64,000 nt of DNA from Phycisphaerales bacterium (GCA_020846975.1 JADLCX010000058.1:124001-188000); one strand, 5' to 3'. Counted from the stretch's first letter, positions 25,500-34,367 are shown. Notes: generated by a model from the sequence alone, not told the origin. Numbers and translations: made by a program.

Positions 25500-26413
25500 G
25501 CGGGACGTTCTTCGAAAGCGCGGAGGAAGGTGAGGAACATGTGGACGGCGAGACGTGCTGTGCGGCCCTCCGGGTCGTGGTCGGGGTTGAGTTCCATGAT
25601 GTCGAAGCAGCGGACAGCGGGGCTGCATCCGGCGGCGCGGATGATCGGCTGGACTTCGCGGGGCGAGAGGCCGCAGGGGTTGAGCGCGCTGACGCCGGGC
25701 GCGTGGGCGGCGTCGAAGGCGTCGAGATCGAGGCTGAGGAAGGACGGACCCGGGAAGCTGTGGATGGCGTGGGCTTCGGCGCCTCCCTTGGAAGTAAAGT
25801 ACTGCATGTGCTCGCGCGTGTTGACGAGGGGGTTGAGACCGAGGATGCGGAGATTGCGGGCGAAGCCGCCTTCGAGAAGCGAGCGGAAGGGCATGCCGGA
25901 GCCGACCTCCGGGCGGACGTCGAGGTGGGCGTCGATGTAGAGCCCGTCGAGAGCGCCGTGGGCCTTGGCGACGCCGCGGACGAAGGGGAAGGTGAGGTCG
26001 TGGCCGCCGCCGATGGCGATGGGGAAGAGGCTGCGCTCGAGGATGGCGAGGACGACTTCGGTGACACGGTCGTGGGTGTCGTGGATGTTCCGGCCGATGA
26101 TGACGTCTCCGGCATCGAAGACGCGAGGGAAGGCCGGTGCGCTGTCGGGCTCGTCGGAAGGGCTGGCGACGCCGTACCTGGAGAGCGCGGCGCGGAAGGC
26201 GGCGGGGCCGTTGCGTGCGCCGGCGCGGCCGTGGTTGAGGACCACGCCGGTGTCATCGGGAAGGCCGATGAGCGCGACGCGGCACTTGTCGAGTGGTCGC
26301 TGCGCTTCCCGGTGCTCGAAGAGTTCGGGCGTGTTGCGGACGATGGTCGCGGCGAAGCGACCCGGCCGCGGTTGCGGGTCTGGCCAGGCGGGAGGAGCGA
26401 GGAATGGGTGCAC
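25496..26413 (-). CDS. hutG: Arginase-family hydrolase, probable formimidoylglutamase
   Basis: Splits N-formimino-L-glutamate to glutamate and formamide. The manganese ligands of the ureohydrolase fold are present in GGGHDLTFPF, DAHLDVRPE and SLDLDAFDAAHAPG. Its four-base overlap with hutI supports the histidine pathway role; agmatinase or arginase are the alternatives by sequence alone. The GTG at 26413 was chosen as start. It lies 27 bases after the stop of the zinc-ribbon gene, but has no clear Shine-Dalgarno. The frame stays open far upstream, to an ATG at 27385. A single 629-residue reading frame is therefore formally possible and is treated as a separate observation. Confidence 0.85.
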   Translation of the reverse strand: MHPFLAPPAWPDPQPRPGRFAATIVRNTPELFEHREAQRPLDKCRVALIGLPDDTGVVLNHGRAGARNGPAAFRAALSRYGVASPSDEPDSAPAFPRVFDAGDVIIGRNIHDTHDRVTEVVLAILERSLFPIAIGGGHDLTFPFVRGVAKAHGALDGLYIDAHLDVRPEVGSGMPFRSLLEGGFARNLRILGLNPLVNTREHMQYFTSKGGAEAHAIHSFPGPSFLSLDLDAFDAAHAPGVSALNPCGLSPREVQPIIRAAGCSPAVRCFDIMELNPDHDPEGRTARLAVHMFLTFLRAFEERPA

Positions 26414-26439
26414 GGCGAAGCGTATTGCTTCGATGGCGA

Positions 26440-26829
26440 TCAGGCGGAGGGGTGATCGTGCTCGTCGGAATCGTCTGCGGGCGGAGAGCGGTCGCGGTCG
26501 AGGCGGGCCAGATCGACGAGGCTGGGCATCTGGACCGAGCCGCAGTCGGGACAGGCGATGCCGGCCATGCCGATCGGTTCGCCCGAAAGATCCCGGCCGC
26601 AGTCCATGCAGGTGGGACGGATGAGGCGCGTGGTCAGTTTGGAGATGCTGACGGCGGCGGTGACGAAGGCGGCGCCGATGACGGGCCAGAGCGGCGCGCC
26701 GGCGAACGCGACGATCGCGGTGGCGGCGATGCAGATCGCGGCGACGAATGCGAGCGCGCGGTAGCGAGCGCGGCGGATCCACTCGAGGCGTGGACGGATC
26801 AAGTCCAGAATGTCGTGGTGGTTCGGCAT
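26440..26829 (-). CDS. Small membrane protein with C-terminal zinc ribbon
   Basis: A 129-residue protein of unknown function. Two hydrophobic segments (ALAFVAAICIAATAIVAFAG and PLWPVIGAAFVTAAVSI) are followed by a four-Cys zinc ribbon, CMDCGRDLSG and ACPDCGS, and an acidic Asp/His-rich tail. The start is ATG at 26829. Small membrane-plus-ribbon proteins of this style are common in planctomycetes. It is just upstream of hutG on the same strand, with 26 bases between stop and GTG, so it is probably co-transcribed. No role in histidine use can be claimed. Confidence 0.75.
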   Translation of the reverse strand: MPNHHDILDLIRPRLEWIRRARYRALAFVAAICIAATAIVAFAGAPLWPVIGAAFVTAAVSISKLTTRLIRPTCMDCGRDLSGEPIGMAGIACPDCGSVQMPSLVDLARLDRDRSPPADDSDEHDHPSA

Positions 26830-27385
26830 TCGCGGGGGCTATCGGCGGAGTGTACGCGGGTTGGATGGAGGGTGGCGAGGTGTTTTCGGGGTGTTGGGGA
26901 GGGAAGATCTCGGGGTGAGAGGGTGAGGGGGTGTCGGGGTGAGGAGGCGAAGGAGGGGGAGGCGGGGGAGGCGGGTGAAGCGGAGGGTGAGAGGCGAAGC
27001 GGAGGAGGGTGTTGGCGGCCTTGCGGGCGGACTCGAGCCTGCGGGCGCGGACGGCGGGGGAGGGCGGGTTGGAATCGGAATCGTCGCAGCCGTCGGTGGC
27101 GTCGAGCACGCGCGAGAGCGAGGTGAGGGCGAGCACCACGCCGGTGTCGGCCAGGGCCCGCGCGCGGTCGAGGGACCAGGCGCGGATGTCGTCGATCTGG
27201 CGGGCGACGTCGGGCTGCCGCGACCAGGCGATGAACTGGCGGAGGGGGACCTGCGCGGCCTGAGCGCACTCGTGGTCGGGGATGGAGCGGTCGAAGTAGA
27301 GGGCCAGGAGGCGGCCGTCGGTGGGCAGGGGCTGGGTGTTGGCGCGCGTGGGATGGCTCGAGAAGGGGCATGGGATGGCGGACAT
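26830..27385 (-). CDS. Hypothetical protein with uncertain 3' end
   Basis: The ATG at 27385 has a usable AGGGGG just upstream. The first 135 residues look like a real soluble helical protein: GRLLALYFDRSIPDHE, QFIAWSRQPDVARQIDD and ARALADTGVVLALTSLSRV, reminiscent of helix-turn-helix regions of small terminase-like or planctomycete hypothetical proteins. A Pro-rich stretch (near 26940) and an Arg-rich stretch follow. No in-frame stop occurs before 25496, so the frame passes under the zinc-ribbon gene and merges with hutG. The end given is only where good coding character fades. Either the gene is a long fusion, or a stop has been lost by a frameshift. Confidence 0.45.
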
Positions 27386-27603
27386 GGGACCCCCTGGGAA
27401 AGGGCCGAGGGCTTTGAGCCGAAGGCCGAGAGAACGGAGCAGAACGGTCGAGACACGGTTCGAGAGGAAAGTTTACCAGAAAGTAGATTGATATGCAAGA
27501 TGTTTTGTAGGGTATTCCACAAAATTGTCGTAAAGTGTTTGGAAACAAGGAGTTGGGAGGTGTGGAAGCGTGGCGGGGGATTGGGCGCAGGGGGGGTAGA
27601 CGT

Positions 27604-27629
27604 GCCCGCGTCGGAGATGCGGGGTACCC
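27604..27629 (+). repeat. Dispersed hairpin repeat upstream of the methionine aminopeptidase gene
   Basis: A 26-bp element with stem CCCGCGTC-GGA-GATGCGGG (one G-T pair) followed by GTACCC. It matches the element at 34319-34344 at 23 of 26 positions. Both lie 24-33 bases before a + strand start codon. Confidence 0.7.
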
Positions 27630-27661
27630 AAAGGCGGGGTGCCCCAAGCTACGCTGTGGTC

Positions 27662-28516
27662 ATGCTGATGCGTGGACCAAGTTCGTCGCCCGAGCGGTCG
27701 CTCATGCCGAAGGAGAGCGAGGTTCAGTTGGCGTATGAAGCGGCGCAGGCGGTGGTGACGGTGCACCGGCGGTTGGCGGAATGGCTGAAGGTGGGGGTGA
27801 CGCTGGCGCAGATCGACACGTTTGTCGCCGGGCAGCTCGACGATCTGGGGTGCAAGAGCTGTTTTTACCGGTACAACAAGGTGAAGGGGCTGCCGCCGTT
27901 CCCATCATTCGCGTGCCTGGGCGTGAACGATTGCGTGGTGCACGGGACGGCTGCGTACTACGAGCATCCGCTGAAGCCGGGCGACCTGCTGAAGGTGGAC
28001 ATCGGTGTGACGCGGCGTGGGTGGATCGGCGATGCGGGCTGGACGTACGCGTTCAAGGCTGTTCCGCCGGAGGTGAAGCGGTTGATGGAATGCGGCAAGG
28101 AGTCGCTGCGTCGCGGCGTGCTCGCGCTGCGGCCGGGGACCCTGCTGCTGGAGTGGGCGAGGGCGGTGCAGACGCACGTGGAGGATGAGTGTGGGTTTCA
28201 CCTGGTGCGCGGGCTCGGAGGACACGGATATAGGCGCGACAAACTGCACGAGAAGCCGTTTGTCTCGAACGTGATGCCGGAAACCAAGCAGGAGTGGCCG
28301 GAGGGGTTCGAGTACCTGCGACCGGGGATGTTCCTGGCGGTGGAGCCGATGATCGGGATGACGTCGGCGGCGACGCACTCGGACCCGAGGAAGTGGCCGG
28401 TGTTCATCGCGGATGGTTCGCCGAGCGTGCACTACGAGCATGACGTTTTGATCACTCCGGAGGGGCCGCGGGTGCTGTCGCACGGGCTGGATGAGTTGCC
28501 GGAGTTTGTGGGGTGA
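27662..28516 (+). CDS. map: Methionine aminopeptidase, type I
   Basis: Removes the initiator methionine from new proteins. The five metal ligands are all visible: D113 in VDIGV, D124 in IGDAGW, H188 in GGHGYRRDKLHEKP, E228 in AVEPM and E259 in HYEHD. The ATG at 27662 gives 284 residues. A second in-frame ATG at 27704 is possible, as neither has a clear ribosome site. It stands apart from other translation genes and is divergent from the hut-associated genes. A dispersed hairpin repeat lies 33 bases upstream of the start and could fall in the leader RNA. Confidence 0.95.
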   Translation: MLMRGPSSSPERSLMPKESEVQLAYEAAQAVVTVHRRLAEWLKVGVTLAQIDTFVAGQLDDLGCKSCFYRYNKVKGLPPFPSFACLGVNDCVVHGTAAYYEHPLKPGDLLKVDIGVTRRGWIGDAGWTYAFKAVPPEVKRLMECGKESLRRGVLALRPGTLLLEWARAVQTHVEDECGFHLVRGLGGHGYRRDKLHEKPFVSNVMPETKQEWPEGFEYLRPGMFLAVEPMIGMTSAATHSDPRKWPVFIADGSPSVHYEHDVLITPEGPRVLSHGLDELPEFVG

Positions 28517-28679
28517 TGGGAACGGGACAAGGGACGAGGGAATCGGGGTGTGATGGGACGTTGTTGCGCGGGGTGATAACGGGGGTGGACGGCATGGGCG
28601 CACCAGGCCGTGGGTGTCGTGGGGCTTGAGGGCGGGTCGGGATGAATGAGCGTCGCGGGAGTGCCGATCGACCGGCCTC

Positions 28680-30233
28680 ATGCGCACACCGATCTGTCCG
28701 CCCGCGCCGGCCCAGACATCATCCCAGCCTGAGCATCTGCCGGGGACTCCGGCGGCGAAGTTTGCCGCGATGGCCGAGCGTGCGGGTTCTCCTCCGGCTT
28801 CGATGCTCGGGCCGCGGATGACGACGCTGGTGGCGTCGTGCGCGCTGGTGCTGACCGGAAAGGCGATGGGTCTGGAGTGGCTTGCTTCGCCGATTATCGG
28901 TGTGCCGAGCGGGCTGTGGGTGGTGGGGATGGCGATGCTGTTCGCGCAGTACCAGCGTCAGCGCGTGCTCGAAGAGGCGGGGCAGAACGGGTCGGGCGGT
29001 CTGCTGTCATCGCGGATCGAGATGACGCCGCTCTCGCTGGCGGCGCTGCGCGAACGGCTGCCCTCCGCGGAGCAGGTGGCGGGGCTGATGGAGATGGTGG
29101 GTGTGCCGGCGGAGTCGTGGGAGAGCGCAAAGAAGCGTGTGAGCGGGCTGAGCACGAAGATCCTGCCGGGAACGCAGGCGACGATCCGGATCGGCGTGGA
29201 CCTGTGCGAGGCTGATCGGGAGGCGTTGTTCCGGGCGGGGAGCGCGGAGGCGGCGCTTCTGGGGTGCGAGACGCCGATCGAGTGGGTGCGTGCGCCATCG
29301 GGGCTCGTGGCGGATGCGGAGCGCGATCTGGCGGGGCTGGATGCGCTGGTGCGACGCGAGCGGCGGGGCGACATCAACGTGTTCGTCCCGGAGGCGGCGG
29401 ATCGGCTGGCGGCGTGGTACGACTGGGCGACGCCGATGCCGCTGGGGTATGCGGCGGTTTTTCCGCCGCGGATCGACGCGGCGAGGGTGACGCTGTCGGG
29501 TTGCGACCTGAGTGACGAAGAGGCCGCGCTGTCGGCGGCGAGGATGACGCTGGCTTGCGCGATGCTGGGCCGGACATCGGCGCGCACGGGCGGGCGGCGG
29601 CTGATGGGTCGCACGGAACTGCCTCGGCTGGGCGCGCCCGGGGGTCCGATCGAGACGTTGATGATGCGGATGGGCGATGCGCTTCGGAGTCTGGATGGGT
29701 GCGCGGGCGGGCGAGATTCGACGCCGGGGTATGTGCGGACGGCGGCGCGTGTCGTGGGCGCGTGGGTGACGCGGAGCGAGTGCGGTGTGGCGGATGGGCA
29801 TCGCGCCGAGCTGGCGGCGAGCGCGGGGCGGTGGGTGGGGGATGAACCCGAGGCCGCGCTGCGAGCGGCGGCGATGCGGTACGCGGTGGGGGATATGGAA
29901 GAGGGGAATCGGCAACTGCTCGGGGCTTGCGAAGTCCTGCGGTCGGGGGGGCGGCGTTGCGAGAGCGATCCGCTGGCGTTCATCATGTCGGAGATCGAGC
30001 TGGGCGAGCCTGGGCGCACGACGCTCGGGCGGATCGCGGCGGGGATCGGGCTGCTGTGGGCGACCTCGCCGGAGTCGAACATGGCGTACCTGCGGGACGA
30101 CCTGATGGACGACCTGGCGCACGCGGGTTGGCTGGCGGACCGCGCGGGGGATGTGCAGGTGTTGCAGCGGGTCGTGGATGCGCTGGAGAGGGAACTTCCG
30201 CGGGGCGCGGGATCGAGGGCGAGGGCCGCGTGA
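28680..30233 (+). CDS. Membrane protein of unknown function
   Basis: A 517-residue protein I do not recognise. About 48 N-terminal residues are rich in Pro and Ala. Two hydrophobic stretches follow, TTLVASCALVLTGKAMGLEW and PIIGVPSGLWVVGMAMLFA. The rest is a large soluble region with Ala-rich helices, for example SLAALRERLPSAEQVAGLM, ALRAAAMRYAVGDMEEGN and LAHAGWLADRAGDVQVL; the last part could be TPR-like. No catalytic motif is seen. The start is ATG at 28680. It converges with the octahaem cytochrome gene, with about 135 bases between. Confidence 0.7.
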   Translation: MRTPICPPAPAQTSSQPEHLPGTPAAKFAAMAERAGSPPASMLGPRMTTLVASCALVLTGKAMGLEWLASPIIGVPSGLWVVGMAMLFAQYQRQRVLEEAGQNGSGGLLSSRIEMTPLSLAALRERLPSAEQVAGLMEMVGVPAESWESAKKRVSGLSTKILPGTQATIRIGVDLCEADREALFRAGSAEAALLGCETPIEWVRAPSGLVADAERDLAGLDALVRRERRGDINVFVPEAADRLAAWYDWATPMPLGYAAVFPPRIDAARVTLSGCDLSDEEAALSAARMTLACAMLGRTSARTGGRRLMGRTELPRLGAPGGPIETLMMRMGDALRSLDGCAGGRDSTPGYVRTAARVVGAWVTRSECGVADGHRAELAASAGRWVGDEPEAALRAAAMRYAVGDMEEGNRQLLGACEVLRSGGRRCESDPLAFIMSEIELGEPGRTTLGRIAAGIGLLWATSPESNMAYLRDDLMDDLAHAGWLADRAGDVQVLQRVVDALERELPRGAGSRARAA

Positions 30234-30368
30234 GGAGGGTGTGCGGGCGGGCTTGAGTGTGAAGGACGTCGAAGAAAGTCGCTCTGCGGGATGCGCGGAC
30301 GCCGCGCTTGTCGCGCAGCAGCGCGGCGAGAGAAGATCCGTCGTGTGTGGGCTGGCGCGGTTCCGGCG

Positions 30369-32795
30369 TCAGCGGGGCGGGGCGGGCTGTTTGCGCGCGC
30401 GTTCGGCACGGATCTGGTCGAGGAGTTGCCTCGCGCCGGGGTCGTTCGGGCGGAGGCCGGCGAGCTTCTCGGCGCACGCCGCCGCTTCGTCGAGCGAGCC
30501 GGATTCGAGCGCGTAGGCCGCGAGCGCTTCGAGGGCGTCGGCGTCGCCGGGGTGGTCGCGTGTGAGTCCGCGCAGGATGGACATGGCTTGGTCGCGGTCG
30601 CCGGATGACCCGAGGGCGACGGCGTAGACGTAGGTGAAGCGCGGGCTCTCGGGGGCGAGGTCGGCGGCCTGCTTGAGTTCGGCGAGCGCCTCGGAGAGGC
30701 GACGCTGGCGCACCATGCCCAGACCGAGGGCGTGGTGGAGGGCGGCATCCCGCGGCAGGGTCAGGAGCGCCTGTCTGAGCGTCAACTCGGCTTCGAGTTC
30801 CTTGCCCTGGGCGCGGAAGAGGTCGGCGAGGTTCACAGAGCAAGGAGCGAAGCGGGGGTTGAGTCGGATCCCGACGCGGAACTCGGCCTCGGCCTGCGCC
30901 GTGTCGCCGAGGTCGGCGGCGAGTTGACCGAGGTTGAGGCGAGATTCGGCGCGGTCGGCGCTGGTGCGTTCGGCGGCGCGGTACTCGTCGAGTGCGTTCT
31001 TGCGAGCGGCCTGCTGGTCGGGAGTCAGCGCGGACGATGGGATGCGTGCCATGGACCGGGCGGCGTCGATCCGGACCTGGCGGATGGAGTCGGTGAGCAG
31101 GGGAGCCAGCGGTCCGACGAGCGCGGCTGGGTCTTGGGCGAGGGAGCCGAGCGAGCCGGCCGCGGCGGCGCGGACCTGCGGGCTCGCGTCGGTGAGGGCG
31201 GCCCGCAGCGTGGCGGTCGGATCGGCGTCGGTGAGCCCATCGAGCAGTTCGATCGCGCTGGCGCGCACGATGGCGGGCTGGAACTTGTCGTTGATGAGTT
31301 TGAGGAGGGCCGCGCCCGACCCGGGGAGACCGCGCCGACCCGCGCTGAGGGTTTCGCCGTAGTGCGGCTGGCTGCGCCGTGCGGTGCCCCACCATTTTTC
31401 GGCCGCGGTCGCGGCCCATTGCGGGGTCTTGTCGGTGTGGCAGCCGCTGCAGGCGTTGGGTGTGCCGATCTTGACGGTCAGGTCCGGGCGCGGAACGCGG
31501 AAACTGTGATCGTGGCGGGCGTGCACGACCATGAAGTTCTTCGTCGGCGCGTGGCAACTGACGCACCTGGCGGCGGCGGAATCGGCGGCGTGGTGGTGGT
31601 GCTCGGGCGTATCAAACTTCGTGGGGAGGTGACACTTGGCGCAGGCCGCGTTTCCCGGAACGGTTTTGAGGCTGTGGGGGTTGTGGCAGTCGGTGCAAGT
31701 GACGCCCGCGGCAAACATCTTGCTCTGAACAAAGGAGCCGTGCTCGTACACCTCATCCTGGATCTGGCCGTCGGCCTCGTAGAGGGCGGCGCTGAGCAGC
31801 GCGAGACGGTGGGTGTCGGCGAGGGGTCGGCCCGGGTGGAAATCTTCGCTGAACGTGCCGCGCCGGGAGTGGCAGCGTGCACAGGTCTCGATCTCGGCGT
31901 GGCTGGTGCGTGGCTTGTCGCGCTTGGCGATGCCGGTGGCGGGGTCGAACGTCCAACCGGGGCGCGGCGCCTCCTTGAACGCGACGATCCGACCCTTTGT
32001 GTCGTGGGGCGCGGGCGAGGGCTGGGGTGCAGCGCCCGCGGGGGCCGAGCGCGGGTGAGCGGCCGCCCACTTCACGTGCTCGGAGCCGGGACCGTGGCAG
32101 GCCTCGCACGAGACGTCGATCTCCGACCAGGTGGTCGCGAACGAGTCGGCCGCGGCGTTGTGGTTCTTGGCGATGCGCGTCGAGTGGCACTCGGCGCACA
32201 TGTGGTTCCAGTTCTGCATCGGGCCGGTCCAGTGCAGAACATCGTCGTGGGTGATGTTCTCGTCGGGGTAGAGGTGGAACCAGCGCTGGCCACCCTCGGT
32301 TTTAGGGCGGGTGTCCCAGCAGACGTTGAGGGCCTGGATGCGCCCCCCTCCCCCGGGAAACCGGATGAGGTATTGCTGCAAGGGGAAGACGCCGAAGGTG
32401 TAGGCGATCGGGTAGTCGTGGAGTTTGCCGTCGGGCCCGTCGGTGCGGGCGAAGAACTCGCCGTCCTTGCGGAAGAACGTCGTGGTGACGTCGTGGTAAG
32501 TGAAGGTGGCGTTGTTGAAGTCGCCGAGGACGGTCTGGTCCGTGGCTTCCTGCATGGCCAAGTCGTGGTGTGAGCCTGTCCAATCTTCGGATTGCTGCTG
32601 GTGGCAGGCGGCGCACGCGGTTCGGCCGACGTAAGAGAGGTCGGCGGGGCTGACGGCGGGCGTCGCGGGCGGGGCCTTGCCCGTGGCCGAGGTTGGCGCT
32701 GGGGCGCGGCTGTCGCACGCGCCGAGCATGAGCAACAGCGCGCCTGCGAGCGCAGCGGGTGTCAGAGCCGGACAAGAGCGAGAGAGCCGCTGCAT
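30369..32795 (-). CDS. Octahaem c-type cytochrome lipoprotein with HEAT and TPR repeats
   Basis: Periplasmic or outer-surface electron-transfer protein. The ATG at 32795 is followed by a lipoprotein signal with lipobox LMLGAC. Eight CxxCH haem motifs lie near residues 60, 198, 227, 301, 365, 382, 408 and 446 (CAACH, CAECH, CEACH, CARCH, CTDCH, CAKCH, CVSCH, CSGCH). A HEAT-like stretch follows (about 500-590: ALTDASPQVRAAAAGSLGSL, SIRQVRIDAARSMARI). TPR repeats then run to the end (LNLGQLAADLGDTAQAEAEF, HALGLGMVRQRRLSEALAEL). The cytochrome part resembles the cytochrome c554/octahaem families, with many extra His residues as possible distal ligands. The electron partners are unknown; no oxidoreductase gene is adjacent. 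Confidence 0.88.
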   Translation of the reverse strand: MQRLSRSCPALTPAALAGALLLMLGACDSRAPAPTSATGKAPPATPAVSPADLSYVGRTACAACHQQQSEDWTGSHHDLAMQEATDQTVLGDFNNATFTYHDVTTTFFRKDGEFFARTDGPDGKLHDYPIAYTFGVFPLQQYLIRFPGGGGRIQALNVCWDTRPKTEGGQRWFHLYPDENITHDDVLHWTGPMQNWNHMCAECHSTRIAKNHNAAADSFATTWSEIDVSCEACHGPGSEHVKWAAAHPRSAPAGAAPQPSPAPHDTKGRIVAFKEAPRPGWTFDPATGIAKRDKPRTSHAEIETCARCHSRRGTFSEDFHPGRPLADTHRLALLSAALYEADGQIQDEVYEHGSFVQSKMFAAGVTCTDCHNPHSLKTVPGNAACAKCHLPTKFDTPEHHHHAADSAAARCVSCHAPTKNFMVVHARHDHSFRVPRPDLTVKIGTPNACSGCHTDKTPQWAATAAEKWWGTARRSQPHYGETLSAGRRGLPGSGAALLKLINDKFQPAIVRASAIELLDGLTDADPTATLRAALTDASPQVRAAAAGSLGSLAQDPAALVGPLAPLLTDSIRQVRIDAARSMARIPSSALTPDQQAARKNALDEYRAAERTSADRAESRLNLGQLAADLGDTAQAEAEFRVGIRLNPRFAPCSVNLADLFRAQGKELEAELTLRQALLTLPRDAALHHALGLGMVRQRRLSEALAELKQAADLAPESPRFTYVYAVALGSSGDRDQAMSILRGLTRDHPGDADALEALAAYALESGSLDEAAACAEKLAGLRPNDPGARQLLDQIRAERARKQPAPPR

Positions 32796-32850
32796 CGGCG
32801 ATGGTAGGGGTGGGTCGGTGAATCGCGCGTGCCGGCGCGGTGTGGAGGTC

Positions 32851-33051
32851 GTGTCACGGTGGGATGCCCTTGCGCTCCCGCCGCATCCGACGGCGAAGAA
32901 GGACGCCGATCGCCGTGAGATGCTCGAACGGCTCGGCGGTTGGGACCCGGACCGGCTGGACCTGGCCGAGATCAACCGGATGCTCGGGTGCGTTCGGGTG
33001 AATTGCGCTCGCTCGGGCGCACGCCGTGACCCCCGTCGCGACGCTGATTGA
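32851..33051 (+). CDS. Possible small hypothetical protein
   Basis: A 66-codon frame from a GTG at 32851, with GGAGG only two bases away (an earlier GTG may be used). It reads DADRREMLERLGGWDPDRLD then LAEINRMLGCVRVNC, which looks like natural protein rather than an antisense shadow. There is no known family. It lies in the otherwise empty gap between the octahaem cytochrome gene and a small minus-strand gene. Confidence 0.35.
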   Translation: MSRWDALALPPHPTAKKDADRREMLERLGGWDPDRLDLAEINRMLGCVRVNCARSGARRDPRRDAD

Positions 33052-33083
33052 TCGGCGGCGCTCCCGGGTGGCCCGAAGCGGGG

Positions 33084-33353
33084 TCATCCTTGAAGGTCGA
33101 GCGGCTTGCGGGGCTGGGTTTGCTGGGCGTCGCCCTGGCGGCGGCGGTCGGACTTGGTCTCTTCCTGCCCGTTGCCGGTCAGGCCGCGCACGGCGTCGGT
33201 GGTCTGGACGTTCTGAACCTCAACCTCATCGGCGCCGCGGGCGCGTGCGGGCCGCTGAGACTGTTTCTTGGCTTCGGCCTCGCGCGCGGCGGTGCGCTGG
33301 GCCTGATTGAGCCCGGCGGGCCCCTGCACGATGGGTGAGCCGAAGACGCTCAT
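33084..33353 (-). CDS. Small conserved-looking hypothetical protein
   Basis: An 89-residue hydrophilic protein, Gln/Arg/Ala-rich, starting MSVFGSPIVQGPAG and continuing AQRTAAREAEAKKQSQ and DEVEVQNVQTTDAVRGL. There is no membrane segment or known motif. It is probably disordered or helical. It lies 91 bases downstream of fabI on the same strand. The balanced amino acid content and good start support a real gene; the function is unknown. Confidence 0.55.
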   Translation of the reverse strand: MSVFGSPIVQGPAGLNQAQRTAAREAEAKKQSQRPARARGADEVEVQNVQTTDAVRGLTGNGQEETKSDRRRQGDAQQTQPRKPLDLQG

Positions 33354-33443
33354 GTGGGCGTGATCGGCAGGCCAGCGGTGGAGACTCTAGGAATTGGGCG
33401 TATGCCGGCCGCGGCGGCGGAGGGGAGGCCCATTATCGGGCGG

Positions 33444-34229
33444 CTAGAGCCCGACGATGTTGACGCCGCAATCGACGTAGATCGTCTCGCCCGAGACGCC
33501 GGAGGCGAGGTCGCTGGCGAGGTAGACGGCGGTGCGGCCGACCTCTTCGCCCTCGACGTTGCGGCGGAGGGGGGCCTTCTGGACGTTGGCTTCCATGATC
33601 GCCTCAGCTCCGCCGACCGCGCTGGAGGCGAGCGTGCGGAGGTAGCCGCCGGAGATGATGTTGACGCGGATCTTGTCGGGGCCGAGTTCCCAGGCGAGGT
33701 AGCGGGCGGTGGATTCGAGCGCGGCCTTGGCGACGCCCATGACGTTGTAGCCGGGGACGACCTTCTCGCCGCCGTAGTAGCTCATGCCCATGATGGAGCC
33801 GCCGCCGGAGCGGGCCATGATCGGGTGGGCGCGTCGGGCCATGGCGAGGAGGGTGTAGGCAGAGATGTCGATCGCCTGGAGGTAGGCGGCACGGGGCGTG
33901 GAGGTGAACTTACCGGGGGCGAGCCACTCGCGTTCGGCGAAGGCGATGGAGTGGACGAGGTAGTCCATCCGGTCGAAAGACTCGGCGTACCTGTCGAACG
34001 CGGCGTCGATATCCGCATCCGAGCCGGCATCGAGGGGGACGAGCCAGGGGTTGGCGACGCCGATGTCCTCGACAGCGCGGCGGGTTCGGCGCTCGTTCTT
34101 CTCGCCCGGGAGGTGGGTGAAGGCGCAGCGGCCGCCGTGCGCGACGATCGATTTGGCGATGTGGTAGGCGTAGGAACGTTCGTTGGCGACGCCGACCACC
34201 AGACCGATTTTGCCGTCGAGCAGACCCAT
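33444..34229 (-). CDS. fabI: Enoyl-[acyl-carrier-protein] reductase (NADH)
   Basis: Reduces the enoyl-ACP double bond in the last step of each fatty-acid elongation cycle. It starts with the FabI cofactor region (GLLDGKIGLVVGVANERSYAYHIA). The catalytic Tyr and Lys are in GYNVMGVAKAALE after MSYYGGEKVVP. The substrate-loop region GGYLRTLASSAVGG and the end (SGETIYVDCGVNIVGL) are typical. At 261 residues it is the usual size. AAGGAG lies nine bases before the ATG at 34229. It is divergent from nadC and may be co-transcribed with the small gene after it. Confidence 0.96.
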   Translation of the reverse strand: MGLLDGKIGLVVGVANERSYAYHIAKSIVAHGGRCAFTHLPGEKNERRTRRAVEDIGVANPWLVPLDAGSDADIDAAFDRYAESFDRMDYLVHSIAFAEREWLAPGKFTSTPRAAYLQAIDISAYTLLAMARRAHPIMARSGGGSIMGMSYYGGEKVVPGYNVMGVAKAALESTARYLAWELGPDKIRVNIISGGYLRTLASSAVGGAEAIMEANVQKAPLRRNVEGEEVGRTAVYLASDLASGVSGETIYVDCGVNIVGL

Positions 34230-34318
34230 GGACGGGGCTCCTTGTTGAAGAGGGTCAATCATAGGTCGGGGGAGAAGTGGCGTTGGGGGGAGGTTGGTGG
34301 GGAACGCGGGAAGTACCG

Positions 34319-34344
34319 ACCCGCGTCGGAGACGCGGAGTACCC
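34319..34344 (+). repeat. Dispersed hairpin repeat upstream of nadC
   Basis: A 26-bp element with the perfect stem CCGCGTC-GGA-GACGCGG followed by AGTACCC. It is the second copy of the repeat at 27604-27629 and sits 24 bases before the GTG start of nadC. Confidence 0.7.
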
Positions 34345-34367
34345 GGGATCGGGATTACTATGCGGGT

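Noticed and set aside
30732..32573. Open frame antisense to the octahaem cytochrome
   Set aside because: It is explained by GC bias opposite a real multi-CxxCH gene and lacks a good start.
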